Positions 1 to 9,223 of a stretch of DNA of 64,000 bases are shown piece by piece; position 1 is the first letter of the stretch, and each line of letters starts with the position of its first letter. The DNA is taken from contig CM035439.1 in assembly GCA_020310875.1 (NCBI GenBank), positions 138,665,352 through 138,729,351 of the forward strand, written 5' to 3'. The translations under genes and the position numbers were made by a program. Source of the DNA: Ceratopteris richardii. Its lineage: Eukaryota; Streptophyta; Polypodiopsida; Polypodiales; Pteridaceae. The notes beneath the pieces are model-generated. The model had not been told where the DNA came from. It searched no databases and worked only from the letters and a program-made list of their open reading frames with translations.

Positions 1-1082
1 ACTATTCGCTATGTACAATTATTCCATGACTAGACGTTCCCGAAGAATCCCCATCGTCGTCCTACAGAAGCCATCGAGACTCGAGCACAAGTCAAGACCT
101 ACATAAAAACCCTGGAGTGTCCCCACACACTGGAAAACCCTCGGATAGAGCACACAAGTTATAAAGCAAGACCGTGGCATTACCTCGCTAAAGCCTCATC
201 CATAAGTACATATAGAGTCTCCGTGCCTTCAAGAATGTTGATTCGAAGTGAGCTGATCTATCATAAGCCATCACATACCAATCACACAAGCAAATAACGT
301 TCCCTTCCAGGCGATCATCGCATTCTCCTCTCTCTCTCTCCCCCTCAAGAGTGGGGAATAACTCCATATGAAAAAAATTTATTTATTTTCACACGTTGGC
401 CTACATTGACACTGGATGCGATTCGTGGACCTGACCACCCGATCAGGTTGATTCCACCCATCTACCAATGCAATGCAGCGCACAACACACAAACACACAA
501 TGATAACACATAACATATATCAGCTAGCCCATAACGAAGCTGGATGTAGCTCATGGTCGTGACTCCCCCAGCCACGATGGCTCCACCTACCTACCAACCC
601 GTTATGGCGCGTAGCTAAGACACAAACATATACCTTCCAAGCCTATGGCGAAACTAGCTGCGGCTCGTGGTCCTAACCACCCGGCGAGGATAAATCCACC
701 CACCTACTAGCCCACCATAGCACATTGGTATGATCACAGCAACACAAATTTTTTCTTTTCTTTTCTTTTCTTTGTTTTTTTTTCATAGTTAATTAGTTCA
801 CCCAAGTCCTGAGAATTAGGGAGAGGAAGAAAGGGACTTTCCCACTTTTCCCACACATGCATGCAAACATATACACACTAGCTTTTGACAGATCAACCAC
901 CTCTTCACTCCATTCTTTCAATTACAGACACTACATATGTAATCATCGATTTGACTTTTCACTTGGTAACTACAGCCGGCTATGCCTTAGTCCCTCGTAT
1001 ACCTATCCCTAGGTGTCCTAGAATGTGAGTCTCTGGGATGTCTCATGTAGCCTCACATCGTACTCGTATCCCGACAACTTCC
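1..1082 (-). other. Gypsy-1 3' non-coding internal region
   Basis: No convincing gene. Read on the minus strand, about 320-520 matches the LARD-A internal region near 9730-9930: the same run of 'TGGTAGATGGGTGGAA', a TCCACGAGTCGCATCCAG-like block, then an A-rich stretch and a CGAGGGGG-like purine tract. This shows that Gypsy-1 and LARD-A share their 3' internal end. The minus strand has a long purine run at 323-345 (GAGGGGGAGAGAG...), which looks like a polypurine tract. The LARD-A comparison, however, puts the real PPT and 3' LTR further left, outside the window. Confidence 0.6.
410..745 (-). repeat. Degenerate ~115-bp tandem repeats in Gypsy-1 3' region
   Basis: Three diverged units begin near 410, 535 and 648. 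Each has the order GGATG/GAAGCTGGATG, a 'CGTGG(A/T)C..GACCACCCG' block, then 'CCACC(C/T)ACCTACCA', then a GC-rich then ACACAAACA tail. Related pairs occur in the LARD 3' regions (9645-9850, 46740-46940, 60000-60200). Tandem repeats between pol and the 3' LTR are known from plant Tat/Ogre elements. Confidence 0.6.
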
Positions 1083-1433
1083 TTAGGGCGAGTCAGGCTC
1101 AACTTCAGGAGCTCCGTCATCACTTCCTATCGTTAGCATATCTGCCCAAGCCCACGTGATATCGTTTTCTTCGTTAGGCATTTCCCTTGAAGGATCGAAA
1201 TAGTAATATTGATCTCCCGCCCATCCTACATGTCGAGTCAGGTATTCCTCAAAACACTCAATGTAAAATGGAACACCCAAACCCTGATTTATAAAGCATA
1301 CCAGCCAATGCGCTTCCTCAACATCATATTCCGTCTCAAAGTCGTCGACATCTATGTCCATGCGGGCGAATGTTTGGTCCGAGAAATATATCCTTAGCTC
1401 GTACAAGTAGAGTTGCGTTATTTGATCTGCCAT
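1083..1433 (-). CDS. Small acidic ORF downstream of integrase (unknown)
   Basis: A 116-codon ATG-started frame on the minus strand, placed after the integrase end (1702) and before the repeat-rich 3' region. The product is acidic and aromatic-rich (clusters such as DIDVDDFETEYDVEEAHW and a WAGDQYYYFDP stretch). It has no zinc motif, signal peptide or membrane segment that I recognise. It could be a Gypsy-1 accessory ORF or a remnant of one. It is longer than most chance frames nearby, but there is no second copy in the window to test conservation. I do not assign a function. Confidence 0.4.
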   Translation of the reverse strand: MADQITQLYLYELRIYFSDQTFARMDIDVDDFETEYDVEEAHWLVCFINQGLGVPFYIECFEEYLTRHVGWAGDQYYYFDPSREMPNEENDITWAWADMLTIGSDDGAPEVEPDSP

Positions 1434-1547
1434 TTCGTTACTTAGCTCCTAACAGTCTCTGCATAACACAAAAAAATAATTAGAAGTCCAAAATTCTTGA
1501 GCTAGCAAGGAAGAATATTTATGACACACAAATCATAGCTTACATAT

Positions 1548-1551
<4 letters not shown>

Positions 1552-1628
<77 letters not shown>
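1552..1628. repeat. (TA)n microsatellite
   Basis: About 77 bp of uninterrupted AT dinucleotides between the small ORF and the integrase of Gypsy-1. It gives only artefactual Ile-Tyr frames. Confidence 0.97.
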
Positions 1629-1629
<1 letters not shown>

Positions 1630-1701
1630 CTATACATGTATGTACAAGGAGTCTACTACGTCCTTCTGCTTGGATCTCGTCTAGCTTCTCCCGTCCTATT
1701 G

Positions 1702-3036
1702 TCACGTGAAATATGGTTTAACTCGAAGCGCGTTAACCTTCACGGGAGCATATTCTTTTCCTAAATCTTGAATTTGCATGGAACCATTGGAGTTGAGTTC
1801 CACCACCTTAAACGGTCCTGCCCATCTTGTCAGTAACTTCCTCGGGAATTTATAATATTTACTATCATAAACTAGCACCAGATCCCCTTCCTGAATCGCA
1901 TAGGTCCTGAGATTCTTGTCATGCCTCTCTTTACGTCTTCTCTAAATAGCTTCCAAACTTTGTTGTGCGATGAGTCTCTTTTCTTCTAGCTTGACCAGTT
2001 GTATGTACCTTTCCTTCAATGACTCTTCCTCTCCCATCCTGGCCTCAATGGCCACTCTTAATGTTGGAACTTCTTTTTCGATGGGAAAGATGGCTTCCTC
2101 GCCGTATACTAGGGAGAACGGAGTGCTCTTTGTCGTCACTCGGTAGGATGTTCTATACGCCCACAAAGCTTCCAAAAGTCTCTCATCCCAGTCTCTCCTA
2201 TGCACAGCTACTGTCTTTGTTAGAATCTGTTCAAGAATTTTGTTGGTGACCTCCACTTGTCCATTTGCCCTCGGGTAATATGGAGTGCTTTTTCTATGTT
2301 TGATCTTATATAATTCCATTAATTCTTCGATCAGTTCATTGACAAAATGGGTTCCTCTATCACTTACTATTTCCAACGGGCATCCAAATCGGGTGATGAT
2401 TTGTTCGTACAAAAATTTAGCAACATCAACAGCTCGGTCAGTCTTCAGAGCTTTGGCTTCCACCCACTTGGTAACATAGTCCGTACAGACCAAGATATAC
2501 CTATTGGATCTTCGTCGTGAGGGAGGATCAATAGGCCCAACAAAATCAATTCCCCACTTCTCAAAGGGCTTAAGAGCGAGTACCGGCGTGAGAGGAGCAG
2601 CATGTGCTAATGTGGGTTTGCCCATTCGTTGGCATTTGTCGCATTTCTTACAGTATGTGTGCGAGTCTTTGAACAGCGTTGGCCACCAATACCCAGCCAA
2701 TAAAATCTTTCTTGCCGTCAGTTCACCAGCAAAATGCCCACCGCAAGGTTCGTCATGCAAAGCCCTCAACACTAGGTTTGCTTCTTCTCCCTCGAGACAT
2801 CTCCGATAAATGCTCTCATGAACAAAATATTGATAGAGTTGCCCCCCAATGATGCTATGGTGCTTCGCCAATGCTAACAGTTTTTGCTTCTCTCTCTTGC
2901 TTGCTCCTGGCGGATATTTAGTGGTGCATAAGAAGTTCACCAAGTCGGCATACCAAGGTACTTTAGCTTCAACCTGGAATAGATGTCCATCAGGAGCATC
3001 GTCGGGCACACCAGAGATTGGCTCCTCATTAACAAT
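1702..3036 (-). CDS. Gypsy-1 integrase (zinc, DDE core, C-terminal domain)
   Basis: This is the integrase part of the polyprotein, which inserts the cDNA into the host genome. An HHCC zinc module (ALHDEPCGGHF ... CKKCDKC) comes first. The catalytic core follows, with the three acidic residues in GIDFVGP, SDRGTHF and NGQVEVTNK contexts. A C-terminal part with a WAGPF motif ends at TGA 1702-1704. The frame continues that of RT-RNase H. Two stops interrupt it: a TGA at the RNase H junction (3034-3036), where Arg is expected, and a TAG near 1940, where Gln is plausible. Both are explained by single C-to-T changes. All core catalytic residues remain, so the copy is recently degraded. Confidence 0.9.
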
Positions 3037-4416
3037 TCAAGATAAATGGTCGGCCAATATATGCGCTTTGCTTGGTCTAGTTACTACTGTGAACTGAAAT
3101 TCTTGGAGAAGTAGCATCCACCTCATCAATCGCCCTGATAACTCTGGTTTATTAATGATATACTTAAGGGCTTCATGATCCACATAAAAAGTGAAATGCT
3201 TTCCCATCAAGTAATGCCGATACTTGTTCACTGCAAAGATCATCGAGAGACATTCCTTTTCTGTAGTCGTGTAGTTGCTCTCAGTGCTATTCAAATTGCG
3301 ACTTGCGTAATAAATAGGATGGTCCAACTTCTTTTCATCGGCTTGGCATAGTACTGCTCCAACCGCAGTATGAGAAGCGTCGGTATGCACATGGAATTCT
3401 TTCGTCCAGTCGGGTGCTACCAAGATTGGTGCATTTATCAATCTCTCTTTGATCCAGTCGAATGCAACTTGACACTCTCCAGTCCATTGGTATTGTTGGT
3501 CTTTCCTCAAAAGATTCGTCAGTGGTGCCGCTATTGATGCAAAATTTAATATAAAACGTTGATAATAATTCGCATGCCCCAAGAATCCTCTGAGTTGCCG
3601 CAAGTTTTGCAGAGGTGGAAGTTGTCCAATCTTTTCCACCTTATCCTCGTTAACCGCAATCCCTTTTTCGGAAATAACATGTCCCAAAAGCAATCCTCTT
3701 CGTACTCCAAATGTACACTTTTCAGGATTTAATGCAATGCCTTTTTCAATGCTTCTCCTTAAAATAGCTTCGATCCTCTCCATCATGTTTTCATCATTGC
3801 CCTTGATTGCAAAATCATCGAGGAATATCTCCATCCAATCCTGCAAATAGTCTTGATATGCAGCTATCATTGCTCTCTGGAATGTGGCCGGTGCATTGCA
3901 TAATCCAAATGGCATCACCCGATATGCATACGTACCCCATTCTGTAGTGAAAGTAGTTTTTGATTGATCCTCTTCATGGATTTGGATCTGGTTGTACCCA
4001 CTAAAACCATCCAAAAATGAGTACAATTTATGGCCAGCCACTCTGTCCAAGATTTGATCAGTGAACGGCAAGGGGAAATGATCCTTCTTTGTGCGCTCGT
4101 TCAACTTACGATAATCTATGCAAATAAGGATTTTCTTATTTTTCTTCGGAACAACTACAATTGGTGATACCCATTCGCTGGATGCGATGGAATATATGAA
4201 TCCTGCTTCCAATAATTTGGTCAATTCCAGCTTGATCAATTCCGAGTAGACTGGATTTGTCCGCCTAAGTCGTTGACATATTGGTCGGGTGCCTTCTTCC
4301 AAATCTATAGAATGTTGGCAAATTCGGGGATCAACTCCTCTCAGATCACTGTATGACCATGCAAAGGCCTTGCTGAAATTTTTGAGTGCCATTTTAATAC
4401 AATCTCGTACTCCCTC
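3037..4416 (-). CDS. Gypsy-1 reverse transcriptase-RNase H
   Basis: The 451-residue open stretch (ATG at 4392) holds a complete RT: WVSPIVVVPKK at about 74-84, the SFLDGFSGYNQI palm motif at about 125-136, MPFGLCNAPATF at about 160-171, and the catalytic FLDDF box at about 190-194. FLDD is an accepted variant of the YxDD active site. RNase H follows with HTDAS at about 340 and the YTTTEKE and ADHLS motifs. The ATG is probably not a native start, because the same frame continues upstream past one TGA (4417-4419) into the 4420-4590 segment. That TGA fits CGA-to-TGA decay. The enzyme copies element RNA into DNA and degrades the RNA strand. Confidence 0.93.
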   Translation of the reverse strand, partial: EGVRDCIKMALKNFSKAFAWSYSDLRGVDPRICQHSIDLEEGTRPICQRLRRTNPVYSELIKLELTKLLEAGFIYSIASSEWVSPIVVVPKKNKKILICIDYRKLNERTKKDHFPLPFTDQILDRVAGHKLYSFLDGFSGYNQIQIHEEDQSKTTFTTEWGTYAYRVMPFGLCNAPATFQRAMIAAYQDYLQDWMEIFLDDFAIKGNDENMMERIEAILRRSIEKGIALNPEKCTFGVRRGLLLGHVISEKGIAVNEDKVEKIGQLPPLQNLRQLRGFLGHANYYQRFILNFASIAAPLTNLLRKDQQYQWTGECQVAFDWIKERLINAPILVAPDWTKEFHVHTDASHTAVGAVLCQADEKKLDHPIYYASRNLNSTESNYTTTEKECLSMIFAVNKYRHYLMGKHFTFYVDHEALKYIINKPELSGRLMRWMLLLQEFQFTVVTRPSKAHILADHLS

Positions 4417-4419
4417 TCA

Positions 4420-4590
4420 TAGCTCTGACCCTACACTTAATAACTTTTCTAGAAAAACTTCCCATTTTTCCAACTGAGCTTCTCGCGAGTATTCCTTATT
4501 CCTTGATGACACTGTGATTGGAACATGCTCTCCAATCACGCGTGCATGGTTAGCCAGTAAATCATTATTTTTTTCTTTTTCAACCGCACC
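4420..4590 (-). CDS. Gypsy-1 polyprotein linker cut by LARD-A
   Basis: A charged, Lys/Glu-rich stretch of the Gypsy-1 polyprotein just upstream of RT. It stops at the LARD-A insertion and continues in the same frame on the far side from 14057 upward, once one copy of the GCACC duplication is discounted. This is direct evidence that the insertion broke a previously continuous frame. Confidence 0.85.
4586..4590. repeat. LARD-A target-site duplication, left copy (GCACC)
   Basis: GCACC immediately before the TGTTAG start of LARD-A; it is identical to 14057-14061 after the CA end of the right LTR. Confidence 0.95.
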
Positions 4591-7500
4591 TGTTAGCCCA
4601 CAAAATGGTTGGTTTTGATGCACTAATGTGGTTCTATTTGGCAGGAAAATATGCTTGATTGCAGGATACTCTCATAGTGTTGAGGAAGCTGTCAAACTCT
4701 TTGAACAAATGGAGGGAGATAGCTTGAAACCTGATGAAGTCACCTTCTTAAATCTACTGAAGGGATGCCAGGCAGAGGAGCATCTAGAGTTTTGTCAACT
4801 TATCCATAATTGTTGTATAGAGTATGGCCATGAGACAGATCTATATATTGGAAGTTGTGTAGTTGATGTTTATTGCACTTGTGGAAGACTTATAGAAGCA
4901 TGGAGGGTATTTGAAGTGATGCCAGAATGAAATGTAGTCTCATGGAACGCCATCGTTACAGGATGTGCAGAGCGAGGAGATGGGGAGGATGTCTTAGAGC
5001 TCTATGAGCAAATGCAGTGGTAGGGAGCAGAACCTTTTTGTGGATAATGCTTTAGTGGACATGTATGGTAAGTGTGGGGTCCTTTGTGAAGCATTCAAGG
5101 TGTTTAGAAATATGCCTACGAAGGACATGCTGCTGGCGGGCTTTTGTTGGCTCTTTCCATCCGTTGTTTGGGTGTGGCCCACGATGGCTAAAAAGATAAA
5201 GGAGGGAAGGGAAGTCCTGAAAAAGGAGGAGGATAAGAAGTGTGGGTACGCTTAAGGCTAGGGGGCGCTCTTTGAGTTCTTATCGGCATAAAAAAAAAGG
5301 GGCGTGTTCTTCTGCTGGGGGATTGTTTTGTTTTTTGTGGTTTTTTGTGCAGGTTCAAAGAGAGGGAACAAGAAGGGAGTGGCAGAGAAGAGGGCGGCTG
5401 TGGCTGGATTTGGCGCACATCGAGGAGGGGAGGTGGTTACGGAGGCAGTCCTGGAAGAAGCAACGAGGGAAGTCGGCTGCCACAAGATAAGTAGGGGGAT
5501 GTCATTTTGGAGCACTCTCTGTTTTTCGTGAGCAGGAAATAAGCTGAACGAGGGGTTGGGTACACACAAGAGGTGATCATTTGAAGAGAGAACACGTGTT
5601 GTTCTGGATTGCGGGGATCATATGGAGCTAGTAAAATTTATGTGCGGAGGAAAGACAACCTTGGGGACTAGAACGACTGAGGAGTAGTGCTAGACATGAA
5701 GAAAAGGGGAAGCATGTCTTAGAAGAGAGGAGACAGAGGCAAAGGAGGGCTGTTGAGCTGGAAATAAGGGAAAATCCCGAAGGCTGCACCAACAAAGGAT
5801 GTGGGGAGGGGTCGTCACAAGACAGGGGTGATTGGAAAGAAGAGGAGTCCAAGAGGTCAGTACCATAGATGAAGGAGATGGGGGTGAGCACAGGGAGAGA
5901 GAGAGCTCGGGTTGGTTCTTCATTAGGAGTGGCTAGAGTAAGCAAAAGGTGAGGAAGACAAAAAGAGGGTACTGGACTGTTTTCATTGATAAAAGGTGGG
6001 TTCTTCTCAAAATGGATAGTAAATAAAGAGGGACTTTGTCATCCTCAAATGACCACTAGCAACAAAAGGGGAGATATGAGGACAGAGATTGGGACATGGA
6101 GGAAGAGCGCAGAGAATCAAAGATCGAAGTGGAGCTCAAGGACAATTATTTTGGGAGAGTCTCCCGGTTGTAGAGGGATGGGTGCTGAAGTCGGCAGGGA
6201 ATAGAAGGGGCTAAGTGGCTGCATTTCAGGGAGGTGAAGCTGGGGATTCGCTGCAGAGGAAAGAAGAGGACCTAGGGTGCTGCCTGTTTTGGGGAGCATT
6301 GATAGGAGGTCTAAGGCCTTTATTTAGAGAGAAGTGAAGGGGATTCTGCCGGAGAATGTTGGAGAGGCACTGATTTCAGAGTCCGAAAGCAATGAATGAT
6401 GGAAACTCAGTTTCTATATAGAGGATGTATCCGAATCAAGATCAATATGCTGCTTGCTTCTTAACCGACCATATGGGAAGCCTTTGGAAAAGTAAATCTA
6501 AATGCACTGGCAATCAACAGGTTCAAACTTGAAGCGACGATGCAGAATGCAAGGAGACACTTAAAAACAAGTCACTTTGGAGCTGAAATACTTAACATAA
6601 ATTCCTGTGGAGCAACGAAGCTCATGCAAGAGATAAAATGGATCATAGGAGCTTGAGCATTAAAGTCCCAAGAGCTTCAGGAAATCTGTAGATAAAAAGG
6701 GGGTTTTGTTGTTTTCCAAGAATTGAGGATGGACTTTGGAGATTAAGAAAGAAGCTCTTTGGTGTCAACGTGGTCATGTGTTGAGCAGGCAAACGTTGGA
6801 GAATCTGTTTAAGAAGGATGTTTGGAGAATACACATGAGCAAAACTGTTGAAACATATCTCATACAAAGGTAATTGCAAGTTGACATTGATTTCTTTTGC
6901 TATGCTATAGTGCACTACTTTTGGTAAGGCTTTTGAGTTCAAATCCCAATTTGCATCGAATCACTGTTTGTTTAAAAATCATCCATAGAAACTGTTCTGA
7001 GGTGCTTCTGAGTGTAAAATGTTGAAATGAGGTGATGAATAATTTGACGGTTGAAAACATCTAGGTTGGTTAATAAGTCTTACATTATCTCGAAAGTTTA
7101 TCTATGTGTGGTGGTTCTGAGGAGTCGCATGTTTGCATATGAACTGATCTTACTGCATTTGGAGCATCCTCAATTTTTTCTCTAATGATCAAATATGTGT
7201 GGGCAAAGGAGCATGTGCTGCCTTGTTCTGTTCAAACCCTTACCCTCTTTGATTTCTGTTTTGTCCTATATCAGAGTATGTTGCTGACTTAGAGATTGAC
7301 AAAGATGCATATTCCCATGCTTGATTGAACTACACGATCGAAAGTTAATGTTATCAATAAGTGAACATGCAGGGATCAGAGAGCTTGAGAGAACCAGAAA
7401 AGCGAGCACATATGGGTATTTGTGTATGAGAGTGGGTGCTTTTGAGAGTAACTTGCATGTGAGTAAAGCGAGAGAAAGGGCGCGGGGAGTAACATTGAGA

Positions 7501-7658
7501 GCTAGACATCTATGTGCGTAGGTCATTTCCCGTCTCCTTTACAAGTACATTTGGCTAAATTTGTTGGGCTTAGGCTTACCAAAGTTGACTTAACATCAGA
7601 CGTTCGAGCAAAAGATCATTGTGCGTAGGTATTTTCCCTTGGACTAAGAGGCTATTCA
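4591..7658 (+). repeat. LARD-A 5' LTR (3068 bp)
   Basis: TGTTAGCCCAC to GAGGCTATTCA, repeated at 10980-14056. By eye the two LTRs differ at about 1-2% of sites. The first ~75 bp and the last ~25 bp resemble the Gypsy-1 LTR. Between them lie a PPR fragment (4664-5125), a purine-rich tract (5180-6350), a unique segment (6350-7250) and an AG-rich tail. I recognise no gene in 5130-7658. The frames there are short, and several are only complementary shadows of purine-rich DNA. Confidence 0.93.
4664..5125 (+). pseudogene. Captured PPR-protein fragment in LARD-A 5' LTR
   Basis: The translation reads as PLS-class pentatricopeptide repeats: GYSH..EEAVKLFEQME, KPDEVTFLNLLKGC, a GSCVVDVYCTCGRLIEAWRVFEVMPE block, then NVVSWNAIVTGCAERG with LELYEQMQ, and finally NLFVDNALVDMYGKCG..EAFKVFRNMPTKD. 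PPR proteins bind organellar RNA in plants. A TGA at 4928-4930 sits where Arg is expected, and a frameshift plus TAG near 5020 break it further. It cannot make a PPR protein. The match starts right where similarity to the Gypsy-1 LTR stops, so this looks like host sequence taken into the LTR. Confidence 0.88.
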
Positions 7659-7661
7659 TTT

Positions 7662-7679
7662 TGGTGCGTTTGCCGGGAA
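7662..7679 (+). other. LARD-A primer-binding site
   Basis: TGGTGCGTTTGCCGGGAA starts 3 nt after the LTR. It matches 15 of 18 positions of the tRNA-Asp-type plant PBS (TGGCGCC...GCCGGGAA) and 16 of 18 of the Gypsy-1 PBS. Confidence 0.75.
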
Positions 7680-7783
7680 TTGGCTTAGCACATCTCAGAG
7701 AGAGTGCTACGAGTTCGCTTGGTGCCCCAATCGTGTGGCACAGCCAAGTCGATCCCAAATCTGCTTTGATCTTCATTAGAGAA

Positions 7784-9223
7784 ATGGCCCAACAAAGACA
7801 AGCCTCTAGTTTTGAGAAAGCGAATATAAGGCAAGGGAATTTTGGACAAAATAGATGGATATGTTCTCGTCCGACCATGAGACATCATGTGAACCGAGGG
7901 TGGCGATTTGGCCCGATATCAAATTATGTGAGATGCTGGTGTTGCGAGCAGATTGGGCATATAGCTAAATATTGCCCTCGTGTATGCACCCCGTTGGATT
8001 TTGTCCCCACATGTGAGGACTGTGGGAAAAAGAGACTATGCGAGCACGTGTGTGGCTCAAAAGAGGTGATTGACCTAAAGGTCGGAACGAATGAACAAGA
8101 TAGGTGCTTATCCTCTTTGTATGTGGAAGTTGACAAAGGTGGAGTTACTTCGTCGACGGAGACTGCGAGAGTAAGTAAAAGCAAGGACACTGGATCTCAT
8201 GATCCAGACTTGGTAGAACTTGTGAAGAGCTTGGAATGTCAAGTCAATTGGTTGCAGGTGGAGAGAGATAACGAGAGGATCAAAATAGAGAAATTAGAGG
8301 AAAATCAAGTGAAAATGGCCGAGGTCCTAGGAACTTGGGAAAAGCAAGTATGAGTGTTGAAAAACGAAAACAAGGAAAGGAAAAGAGTAAACAAAAGCTG
8401 GAGGCAAGATCTTGTGAAGCCCGAGAGTGAAAACGTGGTCTGGGACTTGAGATCCGGCTTGATGGTAGCCGACTGCTTTGGAGTTGCGATCGAAGAAGAG
8501 CTCTCAAGAGACGAGGATGACCTGATGAGGAGAATCGAACGAATGGAGCATGAAATTGAGAAGGTACAAAGCATAATCTGTCGATACAGTGATCAAGCGG
8601 GTAAGGCATGTGACGAGTTCCACCTGGAGTTAGAAAGAATGAAAAGTGCCCAAGCAGAGAGCGATGAGAAAATGAGATGTGTAAAGAAAGAGAATGCAAA
8701 GCTGAGTAGCAAGCTCGGTAGGTGGATGAATCAGAAAGACGATGAGACCCGAGAACGAGTAGAGGATCCGAAAGTAGGTAGAATAGAGGAAGAGCTAAAA
8801 GTGATGTTGGACAAGTTAGAGGCGATAGGCGTGGAGTTAGAAAAGGCGAAGGAGTTGTCGAAAAAAGTGGATGATCTGGAAGTAGAAAATATGAGTAGAA
8901 TCTGGGAGGAGAGGTCGATTCGAGAGGAGGTTGAAAAGTTGTCTGGCCAAGTCGGGAGGAGCGAGGAGGTTCCTTTGGAAATAGAAAGAAAGATGAGCCA
9001 TTTAGAAGAGGAGAAGAAGAAAATGTGGGTTCGGTTCCATCAAGTGGATGATGAGATTTTTCGACTCCAAGGCAGTGATGAGCGAAAAGAAGAAGGGATA
9101 AGGGATTTAGCTTTGAAGCTCCAGGCATTAAGAGGTGTAGTAATGAATGGTGGCCTTCCAGACCGTATCGCCTGGCTAGAGGACAATATCAGCAAGCTAT
9201 CGAATCATGTGGAATCTCTGTGA
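7784..9223 (+). CDS. LARD-A zinc-knuckle/coiled-coil ORF (one internal stop)
   Basis: The frame of 480 codons starts at the MAQ methionine, the start shared with the LARD-B copies. A zinc knuckle CWCCEQIGHIAKYC (CX2CX4HX4C) lies at about residues 48-61. A second Cys/His cluster, CEDCGKKRLCEHVC, follows. The rest, from about residue 140, is Lys/Glu-rich with heptad character and is predicted to be coiled coil. One TGA at 8351-8353 interrupts the frame, and the sequence on both sides stays in frame. The zinc region has the same spacing as two Gypsy-1 gag knuckles (CW.C....GH....CP....P.D..P.C..C). Likely role: RNA binding and oligomerisation, gag-like but without a capsid domain that I can see. 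The function is inferred. Confidence 0.8.

Larger units (their letters stand above)
1..4590 (-). mobile_element. Gypsy-1 LTR retrotransposon, 3' half
   Basis: This is the downstream half of a Ty3/gypsy element read on the minus strand: part of the polyprotein, RT-RNase H, integrase, a small ORF and a long 3' non-coding region. The 5' half lies at 14057-20301, and LARD-A separates the two. The polyprotein frame runs straight across the LARD-A target site, and GCACC flanks the insertion, so both halves belong to one element. The 3' LTR is not seen and must lie left of position 1. Long LTRs, a tRNA-Asp-like PBS and the RT style suggest the Athila/Tat branch; that lineage call is an inference. 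Confidence 0.9.

Noticed and set aside
323..345. Gypsy-1 polypurine tract and 3' LTR start at 322
   Set aside because: The LARD-A comparison places about 1 kb more internal sequence before the PPT, and the sequence left of 322 does not resemble the TGTTAGC LTR start.
1502..1705. 67-codon frame over the (TA)n run
   Set aside because: A microsatellite artefact.
4664..5125. A functional PPR gene
   Set aside because: In-frame stop, frameshift, few repeats, no transit peptide, and the same lesions in the second LTR.
8280..9128. 282-codon minus-strand frame
   Set aside because: Complementary shadow of the Lys/Glu-rich coiled coil; a similar shadow lies at 58900-59262.
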